Source: Candidatus Poribacteria bacterium (lineage in GTDB: Bacteria; Poribacteria; WGA-4E; WGA-3G). From it: 64,000 nucleotides of DNA. Numbering within the stretch: the stretch's first letter is position 1; each line of letters starts with the position of its first letter. The notes beneath the pieces were generated by a model. It was not told the DNA's origin. It saw only the letters and a list, made by a program, of their open reading frames with translations, and searched no databases. The position numbers were made by a program, and so were the translations under genes. The stretch covers positions 1-64,000 of the forward strand of contig PYJA01000113.1 in assembly GCA_003635185.1 (NCBI GenBank). The letters are read 5' to 3'. Positions 1-7,607 of this stretch are shown one piece after another.

Positions 1-1
1 T

Positions 2-553
2 GTCAATAGTGGTATCTATCAAGAAGATATAGCGAACCAAGAAGTTGTGTTTATCGGTGATGGTGCTGCGTGGATATGGAACATAGCGGATGAATACTTT
101 CCGAATGCTGTTGAGATTGTGGATATTATGCATGCGAAATCACATCTTTATGATGTGGCAAAAGCTGCCTTTGGTGAACCAGAGATTGAAGGGATCGGGT
201 CTTGGATAAAAGCGGTAGAACCGCTACTTTTTGATGGGCATATTCCAGCAGTCGTGGCACGCATCCGTGCTTTAGCCACAGAGCATCCGGAAGTATCGGA
301 TATGTTAGAAAGAGAAGCGAGGTATTTTGAAAAACATGCGAAACGGATGCAATATAAAGCGTTTAGAGAAAAAGGGTATCAGATCGGGAGTGGTGTGATT
401 GAAAGTGCCTGCAAACATGTTGTTGCCCAAAGATGCAGGCGAACCTCTATGAGATGGACAGAGCAAGGGCTCAATCCCATCCTTGAATGGAGATGTTTGT
501 TAAAAAATAACGCTTGGGACAGATATTGGTATCCAGACACAATAGCCGCATAA
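2..553 (+). CDS. ISKra4-type transposase, C-terminal part (cut by window edge)
   Basis: The frame is open to the left edge, so the 5' part lies outside the window. The visible 183 residues carry the hallmarks of ISKra4 transposases: a GDGAAWIW block, an IVDIMHAKSHLYDVA block, then YFEKHAKRMQYKAFREKGYQIGSG, ESACKHVVAQR and a closing W..YW near the C-terminus. These proteins are DDE transposases that move an insertion sequence. No obvious terminal inverted repeat can be fixed because the left end is absent. The stop is followed by a short dispersed repeat and then the hsdM promoter, so the element probably ends between 553 and about 630. Whether it is active cannot be judged. Confidence 0.8.
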   Translation, partial: VNSGIYQEDIANQEVVFIGDGAAWIWNIADEYFPNAVEIVDIMHAKSHLYDVAKAAFGEPEIEGIGSWIKAVEPLLFDGHIPAVVARIRALATEHPEVSDMLEREARYFEKHAKRMQYKAFREKGYQIGSGVIESACKHVVAQRCRRTSMRWTEQGLNPILEWRCLLKNNAWDRYWYPDTIAA

Positions 554-587
554 TCCTTTACTTAGTGACAAAAACTTTACACACCCA

Positions 588-616
588 CGGAAAACTCTTA
601 AAACTAAATAACCCTG
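588..616 (+). repeat. dispersed short repeat, copy 1 (AAACTAAATAACCCT core)
   Basis: A 29-bp stretch here is almost identical to 57923-57951, and its core AAACTAAATAACCCT recurs at 13057-13072 and, inverted, at 57331-57347. All copies sit in gaps, three of them just upstream of promoters. Function unknown; it could be a transposon end or a binding site. Confidence 0.7.
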
Positions 617-634
617 TGAAATATGGTGAACCTA

Positions 635-663
635 TTGACCAATATTCAACTTTTTGGTATACT
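635..663 (+). promoter_or_regulatory. sigma-70-type promoter of the hsdM operon
   Basis: TTGACC at 635-640 and TATACT at 658-663 are separated by 17 bases and lie 33 bases before the hsdM ATG. This is close to consensus and well placed. Confidence 0.7.
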
Positions 664-695
664 CTTTCTATCACTACACGAAAGGAAGTACATAC

Positions 696-3158
696 ATGGC
701 AATCAAAAAATCCCAACTCTATGCCTCGCTCTGGCAAAGCTGCGATGAACTCCGCGGCGGTATGGATGCCTCCCAATACAAAGACTACATCCTCACACTC
801 CTTTTCATGAAATACATCTCTGATAAAACAGAAACAAATTCTCGTCTGCTTATAAAAGCACCTGAAGGCGGAAGTTTCGCAGATATGGTCGAATTGATTG
901 GTAATCCAGAGATCGGTGATGGCATTAACAAGATTATCAATAAATTCGTTGAAGAAAATGAGTTGGATAATGTTCTCGTATTAGCAGACTTCAACGATCC
1001 CAGCAAACTCGGCAGTGGTAAAGAGATGGTGGATCGCCTCTCTAAACTGGTCGCTATCTTCAACGATCTGGACCTCGGCGCAAACAGGGCAGAAGGCGAT
1101 GATCTGCTTGGCGATGCCTATGAGTATCTGATGCGGCACTTCGCCACAGAATCGGGTAAAAGCAAAGGACAGTTCTACACCCCCGCAGAAGTCTCGCGCA
1201 TTATGGCGAAGGTGATTGGTATAGGTCCGGAAACCAGAAAGAGCTGGACAATATATGACCCTACTTGTGGTTCCGGTTCACTTCTTATCAGGGCAACGGA
1301 TGAAGCACCACGTGGACTAACACCTTATGGACAAGAAAAGGATAATGCTACTTATGCGCTTGCCTTGATGAATATGATTATACACGATATTACCAACGCG
1401 GAACTTTGGCACGGTAACACGCTTTCTGTCCCCCACACGTGGGAAGCAGTCAATGAACTCAAAAGATTTGACTTTGCTGTCGCAAATCCACCTTTTTCTG
1501 ACAAGGGATGGACAAGCGGTGTCAATCTAAATGACGACCCGTATAATCGTTTTGAGGACGGCATCCCACCCGCGAAAAATGGCGATTATGCGTTTCTGCT
1601 ACACTTCATTGCCTCGCTCAAAAGCACAGGAAAAGGCGCAATTATCTTACCGCACGGTGTGCTGTTCCGCGGCAACAAGGAAGCAGACATCCGTAGAAAA
1701 CTCATCCAACGTGGATATATCAAAGGGACCATCGGTTTACCTGCCAATCTATTTTACGGCACTGGCATCCCTGCATGTATCATCGTAATTGATAAGGAGA
1801 AATCTGAAGACCGTACAGACATCTTTATGATTGACGCAAGCAAGGGGTTTAAAAAAGACGGCAACAAGAATCGACTTCGTGCACAGGATATTCACAAAAT
1901 CGTGTCCGTTTTCAACAATCAGACTGAAATAGAGGGGTATTCCCGAATAGTGCCGACATCCGAAATTGCTGACTCCACCAACGACTATAACCTCAATATC
2001 CCGCGCTATATAGACAACAGCGAACCCGAAGACCTGCACGACCTTGACGCACACCTCAACGGCGGCATCCCCGACGAAGATATAGATGAGCTTGAAGACT
2101 ATTGGAGTGCTATCCCTACATTGTGTGCCTATCTGTTTGAACCGAACTTCAGATCAGGATACAGCAGTCTGGCAGTAGAAACGCAAGAGATAAAAAACAC
2201 TATTCATAACAATCGCGCATTTATTGCCTATCAGGAATATGTGTTACATATCTGCAAGGAGTGGGAAGATAGTCAGTTCCCACTACTGCTCGGTATGTCT
2301 GTCGGTTCGAATCCCAGAAAAATTATTGATTCCATGTCAGAGGACATGCTAACGCAGTTTGCTGACGTGCCACTGCTTGATCCCTACGGTGTCTATCAAG
2401 AACTGATGGATTATTGGGATGACGTGATGCAGGACGATGTATATCTGATCGCCACAGATGGATGGGTGAAGGCATCGCAACCGCGCGACATTATCCAAGA
2501 GAAAAATCTCAAGGAAACGCCTGACCTCACCATAAAGAAAAAAAAATATAAGATGGATCTCATCCCGCCTACCTTGATTATTGCACGCTATTTTGCCGAT
2601 GAACAAGCAGAAATTGACACACTCCAAACCGTGCTGGAGACTGCCACACAAACGCTTGACGAATACATTGAGGAACACATTGGCGACGAGGGATTACTCT
2701 CGGATGTAGTTAACGATAGTGGAAACATAACAAAGAGTGCTGTGAGTAACCGTCTTAAGGAACTCACACCCGACTTGTTGATGCTCAACGAAACACAAGA
2801 TAACGATGAGGAACACGATGCACTTGAACACTGCTTATCATTAATTGATGCAAAGTCAAAAGCGGACAAGGCGGTGAAAGATGCACAACTCGCGCTGGAT
2901 GAACAGGTGTTGGCACGTTACAAAACGCTCACCGAAACCGAAATTAAGCAACTCGTGATTGACGATAAATGGTACGCCACAATCCAAGCCGCAGTTGCAG
3001 GTGAGGTGCAGCGGTTGACGCAGAACCTCACTGAACGCGTCAAGGAATTAGAGGAACGTTACGCACAGACCTTGCCATCTCTGATTCAGGATGTGCAGGA
3101 GTTTAGCATGAAAGTTGAGAAGCATTTGTCAAATATGAGGGTGGACTGGGATGAGTAA
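696..3158 (+). CDS. hsdM: type I restriction-modification DNA methyltransferase subunit HsdM
   Basis: N6-adenine methyltransferase subunit of a type I R-M enzyme, which with HsdS methylates the host recognition site. The start is the ATG at 696, preceded by AAAGGAAG; an earlier in-frame ATG at 654 overlaps the promoter and is unlikely. The protein is 820 residues. Residues about 5-150 form the HsdM N-terminal helical domain; the SAM-binding motif DPTCGSG starts near residue 188 and the catalytic NPPF is at 264-267. Typical HsdM proteins are about 500 residues; here some 350 extra residues follow the methylase core, rich in acidic and coiled-coil-like sequence. It overlaps hsdS by 8 bases, implying coupled translation. 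Confidence 0.95.
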   Translation: MAIKKSQLYASLWQSCDELRGGMDASQYKDYILTLLFMKYISDKTETNSRLLIKAPEGGSFADMVELIGNPEIGDGINKIINKFVEENELDNVLVLADFNDPSKLGSGKEMVDRLSKLVAIFNDLDLGANRAEGDDLLGDAYEYLMRHFATESGKSKGQFYTPAEVSRIMAKVIGIGPETRKSWTIYDPTCGSGSLLIRATDEAPRGLTPYGQEKDNATYALALMNMIIHDITNAELWHGNTLSVPHTWEAVNELKRFDFAVANPPFSDKGWTSGVNLNDDPYNRFEDGIPPAKNGDYAFLLHFIASLKSTGKGAIILPHGVLFRGNKEADIRRKLIQRGYIKGTIGLPANLFYGTGIPACIIVIDKEKSEDRTDIFMIDASKGFKKDGNKNRLRAQDIHKIVSVFNNQTEIEGYSRIVPTSEIADSTNDYNLNIPRYIDNSEPEDLHDLDAHLNGGIPDEDIDELEDYWSAIPTLCAYLFEPNFRSGYSSLAVETQEIKNTIHNNRAFIAYQEYVLHICKEWEDSQFPLLLGMSVGSNPRKIIDSMSEDMLTQFADVPLLDPYGVYQELMDYWDDVMQDDVYLIATDGWVKASQPRDIIQEKNLKETPDLTIKKKKYKMDLIPPTLIIARYFADEQAEIDTLQTVLETATQTLDEYIEEHIGDEGLLSDVVNDSGNITKSAVSNRLKELTPDLLMLNETQDNDEEHDALEHCLSLIDAKSKADKAVKDAQLALDEQVLARYKTLTETEIKQLVIDDKWYATIQAAVAGEVQRLTQNLTERVKELEERYAQTLPSLIQDVQEFSMKVEKHLSNMRVDWDE

Positions 3159-4371
3159 TCAGCAAAGATTCAGCGGAGAGTGGAAAATAAAGCGGTTGGG
3201 AGAAATCGCATCAATTCGGAACCAAAAAGTAATGCCCGAAGATGTAAATCCTAACACTCTTTGCGTAGAATTAGAGCATATCGGGTCAGGTAATGGGCAG
3301 TTGTTGGAGAATTCCTCTGCAGAATACTCAACAGCGTCAAAATATCGATTTTTCACTGGTGACGTTCTCTTCGGTCGACTTCGTTCATATCTTCGGAAAT
3401 ACTGGCTAGCTGACCGAGATGGAATCTGTACGACTGAAATATGGCCGTTAATGGTAGATTCTAAGCAAGTGGATAGTGCATTCCTGCATGCCATCGTTCA
3501 GACTGATGAATTCTTTGCAATGGCAAATCTTTCTTACGGCACGCATATGCCGCGCACAGATTGGACAGTCATGTGTAACTTTACGGTTATGTTACCCTCA
3601 ATGCAGGAACAACGCGCCATCGCCGAAGTCCTGTCAGATGTGGACGGGTTAATCAATGCATTGGACGCACTCATCGCCAAGAAGCGCGCCATCAAGCAAG
3701 CTACCATGCAGCAACTGCTTACTGGCGATACGCGCCTACCGGGTTTCAGCGGGGAATGGGAAATGAAAAAAATGGGACAAATCGGTTCAATCTATGGTGG
3801 ATTGTCCGGTAAAACTAAAACAGATTTTGAAGGCGGTAATGCACTTTATGTAACATTTCTGGGTGTTTTAGAAAATGTTATTCTTGATATGCGCCATACG
3901 GAACGTGTTCATGTCAGACAAGGCGAATCACAAAATTCTGTAATGGAAGGAGATTTATTGTTTAACGCCTCATCTGAAACACCGGGCGACCTTGCAATAG
4001 GTGCAGTGATGGGAGAACAATTGGAAAATCTATATCTAAATAGCTTCTGTTTTGGTTTTAGAATTCACGATAAGAATAAATATATACCTTTGTTCTTTGC
4101 CTATTATTTTAGAGGATCCGTTGGGCGTGCAATTATGAATGCATTAGCACAAGGTGCCACGCGATACAATATGTCAAAAAGTCAATTTCGAGACCTTGAA
4201 TTGTCTATTCCATCTGGTGCGGAACAACGCGCCATCACCGCTGTCCTCTCCGATATGGATGCCGAAATCGCCGCACTGGAACAGCGTAGAGACAAAACCA
4301 TCGCCATCAAACAAGGCATGATGCAGCAGCTGCTTACGGGGAAGGTGCGGTTGGTGAAACCTGAACGGTGA
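3151..4371 (+). CDS. hsdS: type I restriction-modification specificity subunit HsdS
   Basis: Specificity subunit that chooses the DNA site for the HsdM/HsdR complex. The 406 residues show the usual two-fold design: target-recognition domain 1 (about 1-150), a central conserved helix region (EQRAIAEVLSDVD... KQATMQQLLTG, about 150-200), target-recognition domain 2 (about 205-350), and a distal conserved helix (EQRAITAVLSDMD... KQGMMQQLLTG). The repeated MQQLLTG ends mark the two half-sites, so a bipartite target is expected. The ATG overlaps the end of hsdM. In common operons hsdR would follow directly; here about 4.8 kb of other genes intervene. Confidence 0.95.
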   Translation: MSNQQRFSGEWKIKRLGEIASIRNQKVMPEDVNPNTLCVELEHIGSGNGQLLENSSAEYSTASKYRFFTGDVLFGRLRSYLRKYWLADRDGICTTEIWPLMVDSKQVDSAFLHAIVQTDEFFAMANLSYGTHMPRTDWTVMCNFTVMLPSMQEQRAIAEVLSDVDGLINALDALIAKKRAIKQATMQQLLTGDTRLPGFSGEWEMKKMGQIGSIYGGLSGKTKTDFEGGNALYVTFLGVLENVILDMRHTERVHVRQGESQNSVMEGDLLFNASSETPGDLAIGAVMGEQLENLYLNSFCFGFRIHDKNKYIPLFFAYYFRGSVGRAIMNALAQGATRYNMSKSQFRDLELSIPSGAEQRAITAVLSDMDAEIAALEQRRDKTIAIKQGMMQQLLTGKVRLVKPER

Positions 4372-4558
4372 TGTGATATAATACCGTTGGACACTTGTCG
4401 TCCCGCTGGGGTTACAAACAAGCATCGGAGATGCAAATTATATTATACCTCCTCAAGATTAAGCAATAGATGTTCTATTTTTATAATACCATCTGCTACT
4501 TCGTAGTCTGAAAAGAAGTTAAAACATTTCCAAACTTTAAAGCAGGATCCACCGTGTT

Positions 4559-5020
4559 TTATTCTTGGTTAGAGTTAAAATTAAGACTTATTATTTCTCT
4601 ACCTTGCGCCTTTGCAATTTCAACCGAATTTGTCTGAGGCATAAGCGGTGTATTTTTAGGAACAAGGAATTTATCAACTGGCGGAAACACATTTTCGTTA
4701 AGTTCTTCTGGGGCAACATATTTAGAATTAAACTCTGCAGAGCTATTATTTGGAATTGTTGCTTTTAGTAAACGTCCCATTTCAGGTTTCGCAAAAACGT
4801 CGTGTATACTAATTAACCCGGAGCGTAAAAGATTAAGACGTTTTAGGGACACCTCGGTATAAAGCCACATATCATGCTCAGGTAAGTCATCCGCACATAA
4901 AGCTATATAAAAGGAATCTACTAAATTTTTGCATGAAAAAAGTAGCGGCATATTAAAATATTCATATACTTCTATAATTTCAAGTTCGCCTAATTGCGGA
5001 TTATTAAGAATGTTATACAT
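4559..5020 (-). CDS. unknown protein in defence island (153 aa)
   Basis: Not firmly recognised. The N-terminus (GELEIIEVYEYFNMPLLFSCKN, then WLYTEVSLKRLNLLRSGLISIHDVF) resembles what I remember of the DUF6575 domain, but I could not check this. No signal peptide or membrane segment is seen; the protein is probably cytoplasmic. A good ribosome site (GAGGAAAG) precedes the ATG. It starts 18 bases after the stop of the 105-residue gene upstream on the same strand, so the two probably form one transcript running against the R-M operon. Its position inside the split hsd operon suggests a defence role by association only. Confidence 0.7.
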   Translation of the reverse strand: MYNILNNPQLGELEIIEVYEYFNMPLLFSCKNLVDSFYIALCADDLPEHDMWLYTEVSLKRLNLLRSGLISIHDVFAKPEMGRLLKATIPNNSSAEFNSKYVAPEELNENVFPPVDKFLVPKNTPLMPQTNSVEIAKAQGREIISLNFNSNQE

Positions 5021-5038
5021 AAGACTTTCCTCGTTGTG

Positions 5039-5356
5039 TTAAAATGTCTTAAATAGATCCCATATTTTTACATCTTTAAATACCCATAATGTATGATGAG
5101 ATTGTTTATCCTCTCTTGGCGTTCTTTTAATATATCCACAAACCGAAGTTAATTCTGCTGCTGCAAGTTTCCAATTCCTAAAAAAATAGAATTCCTTTTT
5201 AATTTTTAATGCCTCTGTTTGATCTGTAAACACCGAAATTCCGTGTGTTTCACAATGCCAGGTATCTGGATCATATCCTAAAGGAACACTTTTTACAGAC
5301 TCTGGATGCCTTATAGCTTTCGGTTTAAAATCTGTTGCTATTGTGTCATAAAGCAT
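5039..5356 (-). CDS. unknown small protein in defence island (105 aa)
   Basis: No family recognised. The sequence has a Cys-His pair (WHCETHG) but no clear metal site, and no membrane segment. The ATG at 5356 is overlapped by TATAATG, a perfect -10 hexamer with TTGTAA 17 bases upstream; if this promoter is real, transcription would begin after this ATG and the true start would lie further in, yet no other Met is available. It is the first gene of a two-gene unit with the 153-residue protein. Its role is unknown. Confidence 0.6.
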   Translation of the reverse strand: MLYDTIATDFKPKAIRHPESVKSVPLGYDPDTWHCETHGISVFTDQTEALKIKKEFYFFRNWKLAAAELTSVCGYIKRTPREDKQSHHTLWVFKDVKIWDLFKTF

Positions 5357-5495
5357 TATAACGGAAAAACAAAATTTTTACAAGCTTTTTGATAATTTAT
5401 GGCAACCTTACAATAGAACGTGATTATGTAACGTAAATTTTCGTGTAACGAAACATTGTAAAATGATAACAAAAAGCAAGCACAATAATTTTTTA

Positions 5496-5525
5496 TTGCT
5501 GCCCGTGCTTTGCTTACGGTATAAT
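5496..5525 (+). promoter_or_regulatory. candidate promoter of the DUF1828-ATPase unit
   Basis: TTGCTG at 5496-5501 and a perfect TATAAT at 5520-5525 are separated by 18 bases. The remaining gap 5357-5653 is AT-rich, with several GCAAG/CTTGC inverted words between 5530 and 5575 that could form an attenuator-like hairpin. Nothing else is recognised in this gap. Confidence 0.5.
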
Positions 5526-5653
5526 ACGCATAAGCAAGTTTACTATAAACCCTTGCTACATCTAACCTTGCTTTAAGGTAAGTGGTTTAACGTGATGAGG
5601 CAAAGTAGACAACTACTTATTGCGAAAGGTATACCATAGAAGAGGCGTAAACA

Positions 5654-6049
5654 ATGTCGATAAAATCTATAGAGCAAGACTTTATTGATAAAGTCTCTGC
5701 AAAGGTTCGGGTTGTTCCTGATGGCGAAGACCGATTTCGCGTGTTTACCCCCTTTATGTTTGACGACGGTGACCATATTTCCATTGTTCTAAAAAAAGAA
5801 CAAGGGGGTTGGGTGCTTTCAGATGAAGGGCATACCTATATGCACCTTACCTACGATATTAGTGAAAAGAAATTGTTTAGTGGTACACGCAATCAAATTA
5901 TTTCAAATGCCCTTGAAACATTTAACGTTAAAGATCGTTTTGGAGAGTTAATTTTAAGGGTTGAAGAAGATCGCTTTGGCGATGCATTATACTCTTTTGC
6001 ACAGGCACTTGTCCGAATGGGAGGCGTGTTATGCTTGAAAGTCGGTTAA
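5654..6049 (+). CDS. DUF1828 domain protein, partner of AAA-TOPRIM ATPase
   Basis: The 131 residues match the DUF1828 pattern as I recall it: IEQDFIDKV near the N-terminus, D-R-F-R-V-F-T-P, then W-V-L-S-D-E-G-H-T and a following helix. The biochemical function of DUF1828 is not known to me; the domain often occurs in mobile or defence-related gene neighbourhoods. The C-terminal DUF1829 region common in longer members is absent. A purine-rich AGAAGAGGCG precedes the ATG. The end overlaps the next gene by 19 bases, so the two products are probably made together and may act as one system. Confidence 0.75.
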   Translation: MSIKSIEQDFIDKVSAKVRVVPDGEDRFRVFTPFMFDDGDHISIVLKKEQGGWVLSDEGHTYMHLTYDISEKKLFSGTRNQIISNALETFNVKDRFGELILRVEEDRFGDALYSFAQALVRMGGVLCLKVG

Positions 6050-7584
6050 GAGAGCTCTGGGACAATTTGCAAGGCAAAAAACCGCATCTCCCACATTTCC
6101 TATCAGAAATTTACTTGGACGGTATTCGTGGTCTTGACAATTTACGGGTGCTGTTTGATTATCCCGTGAGTGTTATTGCTGGTGGAAACGCTACCGGAAA
6201 ATCAACAGTATTGTTTGCTGCTGCATGTGCCTATAAAGTCCCGGGAGCAGGTGTTAAGGACTTTGTACCGTCTACGCTTTTTCCATATTATAACCCGAAA
6301 CTCGGTGCCCGCCAAGATAGACTGCAAAAAATAACGTTAGAATTCAATTACCAGACACCAGACGGCATGCGTTCTATGCGATGGCGACGGGGCAAAGGTT
6401 GGAATCGGAGTTTCTTCGGGCGCAAAAACGCCAGTCAACCGGAACGGCAAGTCTACCTCAGAACACTCAGTAATTTAAGTAATCCCTCAGAAGTGCGCGG
6501 TGTTCTCAGCATGTCGCGTCTGAAGCTTGAACCGCAAGAAATACCGTTGACACCGTCACAGATTGAATTTGCTCACCAGATGCTTCCCTTTAGATATTCA
6601 GAAGTTGTTGACCTGTCCAGCGGTAATAAAAATTTGCTTTTTGCTGCGCAGGAAGACGGTGCTGCTTACTCTGAGTTACAAATGGCTGCTGGTGAACGTG
6701 CCCTGTTGCGGTTGTCAAAAGAGATCGCTCAGTTCGATGGTGCACTTGTGCTAATCGATGAAGTGGAAGCTGGCCTACATCCTTGGGTGCAGCAACTTCT
6801 CATGTTGCATTTACAGCAGTTAGCACTTCGCAACGACCTCCAAATTATCGTGACTTCACACAGTCCTGTCGTTCTCGACTCAGTCCCCGCACGCGGTCGC
6901 ATCTTTCTTGACAGAGATGATGCATCAGGCAAAATTATTGTCCGTCCACCCTATCGCGATGTAATTCAGAACGCACTCTATGGTCGTTCCAGTGAGGTGC
7001 TCAAACTACTTTGTGAAGATAATATCGCTGAAGGTATTTTAAAAGGTGTATTCGATCTGCTATTATCCAACCAAAGGATTAAGTGGGAATCTGTTCACAT
7101 CGGGCGAGATACAGGTGCAAGTGAGTTTCCAATGCACGCTCGCGCTTTAGCAAAATTTGGTCAACTTCAAAACACCGTTTTCATTCTTGATGGTGACCAG
7201 AAAGATGGAGAAATCGCACAAAAAATACAGGCAGCTGCAGGACACAGCACCAACATTCCAATATTGTTCCTGCCCGGTAACGGCGCACCGGAAAATTGGA
7301 TCTGGGAGAAACTTCAGCGAATCTCCGCTGTTGATGCAGCGCAATTAGGCACCAATCCGGGCATTTTATCCAACTTAATGGAGCAATTGGATGCGACTTA
7401 TGCCGCGGTGTCCGAATCACCAGAAACACCTAAAACCAAATTTCGCACCTTGTCTGAGCATCTAAGTAGAAAGCCCCCAGAGGTCTGCCGAATTCTTGCA
7501 AGGTTAGAGGCGGAGCGAAAAGAAAGCGACATTCAACCCTTCGTAGAAGAATTAGAGCGTATTTTGCTACAGTGGCGAGAGTAG
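6031..7584 (+). CDS. AAA ATPase with OLD-like TOPRIM nuclease domain
   Basis: A 517-residue protein with an SMC/RecF-like ATPase followed by a TOPRIM-like region, as in OLD-family nucleases and GajA of the Gabija system. Walker A is GGNATGKST (51-59), Walker B is LVLIDEVE (D243, E244) and a TSHSP switch follows near 277. After the ATPase, E329 (CEDNIAEGIL) and the D-G-D at 387-389 fit the TOPRIM metal-binding pattern. It overlaps both neighbours: 19 bases with the DUF1828 gene, and its stop lies just before the DUF4062 gene. The known relatives are anti-phage effectors that cut nucleic acid; here that role is inferred. No UvrD-like GajB partner is present, so this is not canonical Gabija. Confidence 0.85.
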   Translation: MLESRLRELWDNLQGKKPHLPHFLSEIYLDGIRGLDNLRVLFDYPVSVIAGGNATGKSTVLFAAACAYKVPGAGVKDFVPSTLFPYYNPKLGARQDRLQKITLEFNYQTPDGMRSMRWRRGKGWNRSFFGRKNASQPERQVYLRTLSNLSNPSEVRGVLSMSRLKLEPQEIPLTPSQIEFAHQMLPFRYSEVVDLSSGNKNLLFAAQEDGAAYSELQMAAGERALLRLSKEIAQFDGALVLIDEVEAGLHPWVQQLLMLHLQQLALRNDLQIIVTSHSPVVLDSVPARGRIFLDRDDASGKIIVRPPYRDVIQNALYGRSSEVLKLLCEDNIAEGILKGVFDLLLSNQRIKWESVHIGRDTGASEFPMHARALAKFGQLQNTVFILDGDQKDGEIAQKIQAAAGHSTNIPILFLPGNGAPENWIWEKLQRISAVDAAQLGTNPGILSNLMEQLDATYAAVSESPETPKTKFRTLSEHLSRKPPEVCRILARLEAERKESDIQPFVEELERILLQWRE

Positions 7585-7607
7585 TCACAGAACCAACACA
7601 AATAATC

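Noticed and set aside
6031-7584. Calling the ATPase GajA of the Gabija system
   Set aside because: No UvrD-like GajB gene is adjacent; the partner is a DUF1828 protein instead.
7572-7607. GTG at 7572 as start of the DUF4062 gene
   Set aside because: The domain begins exactly at the ATG 7608 (MNTIRIFIS), and the upstream twelve residues do not belong to the family.
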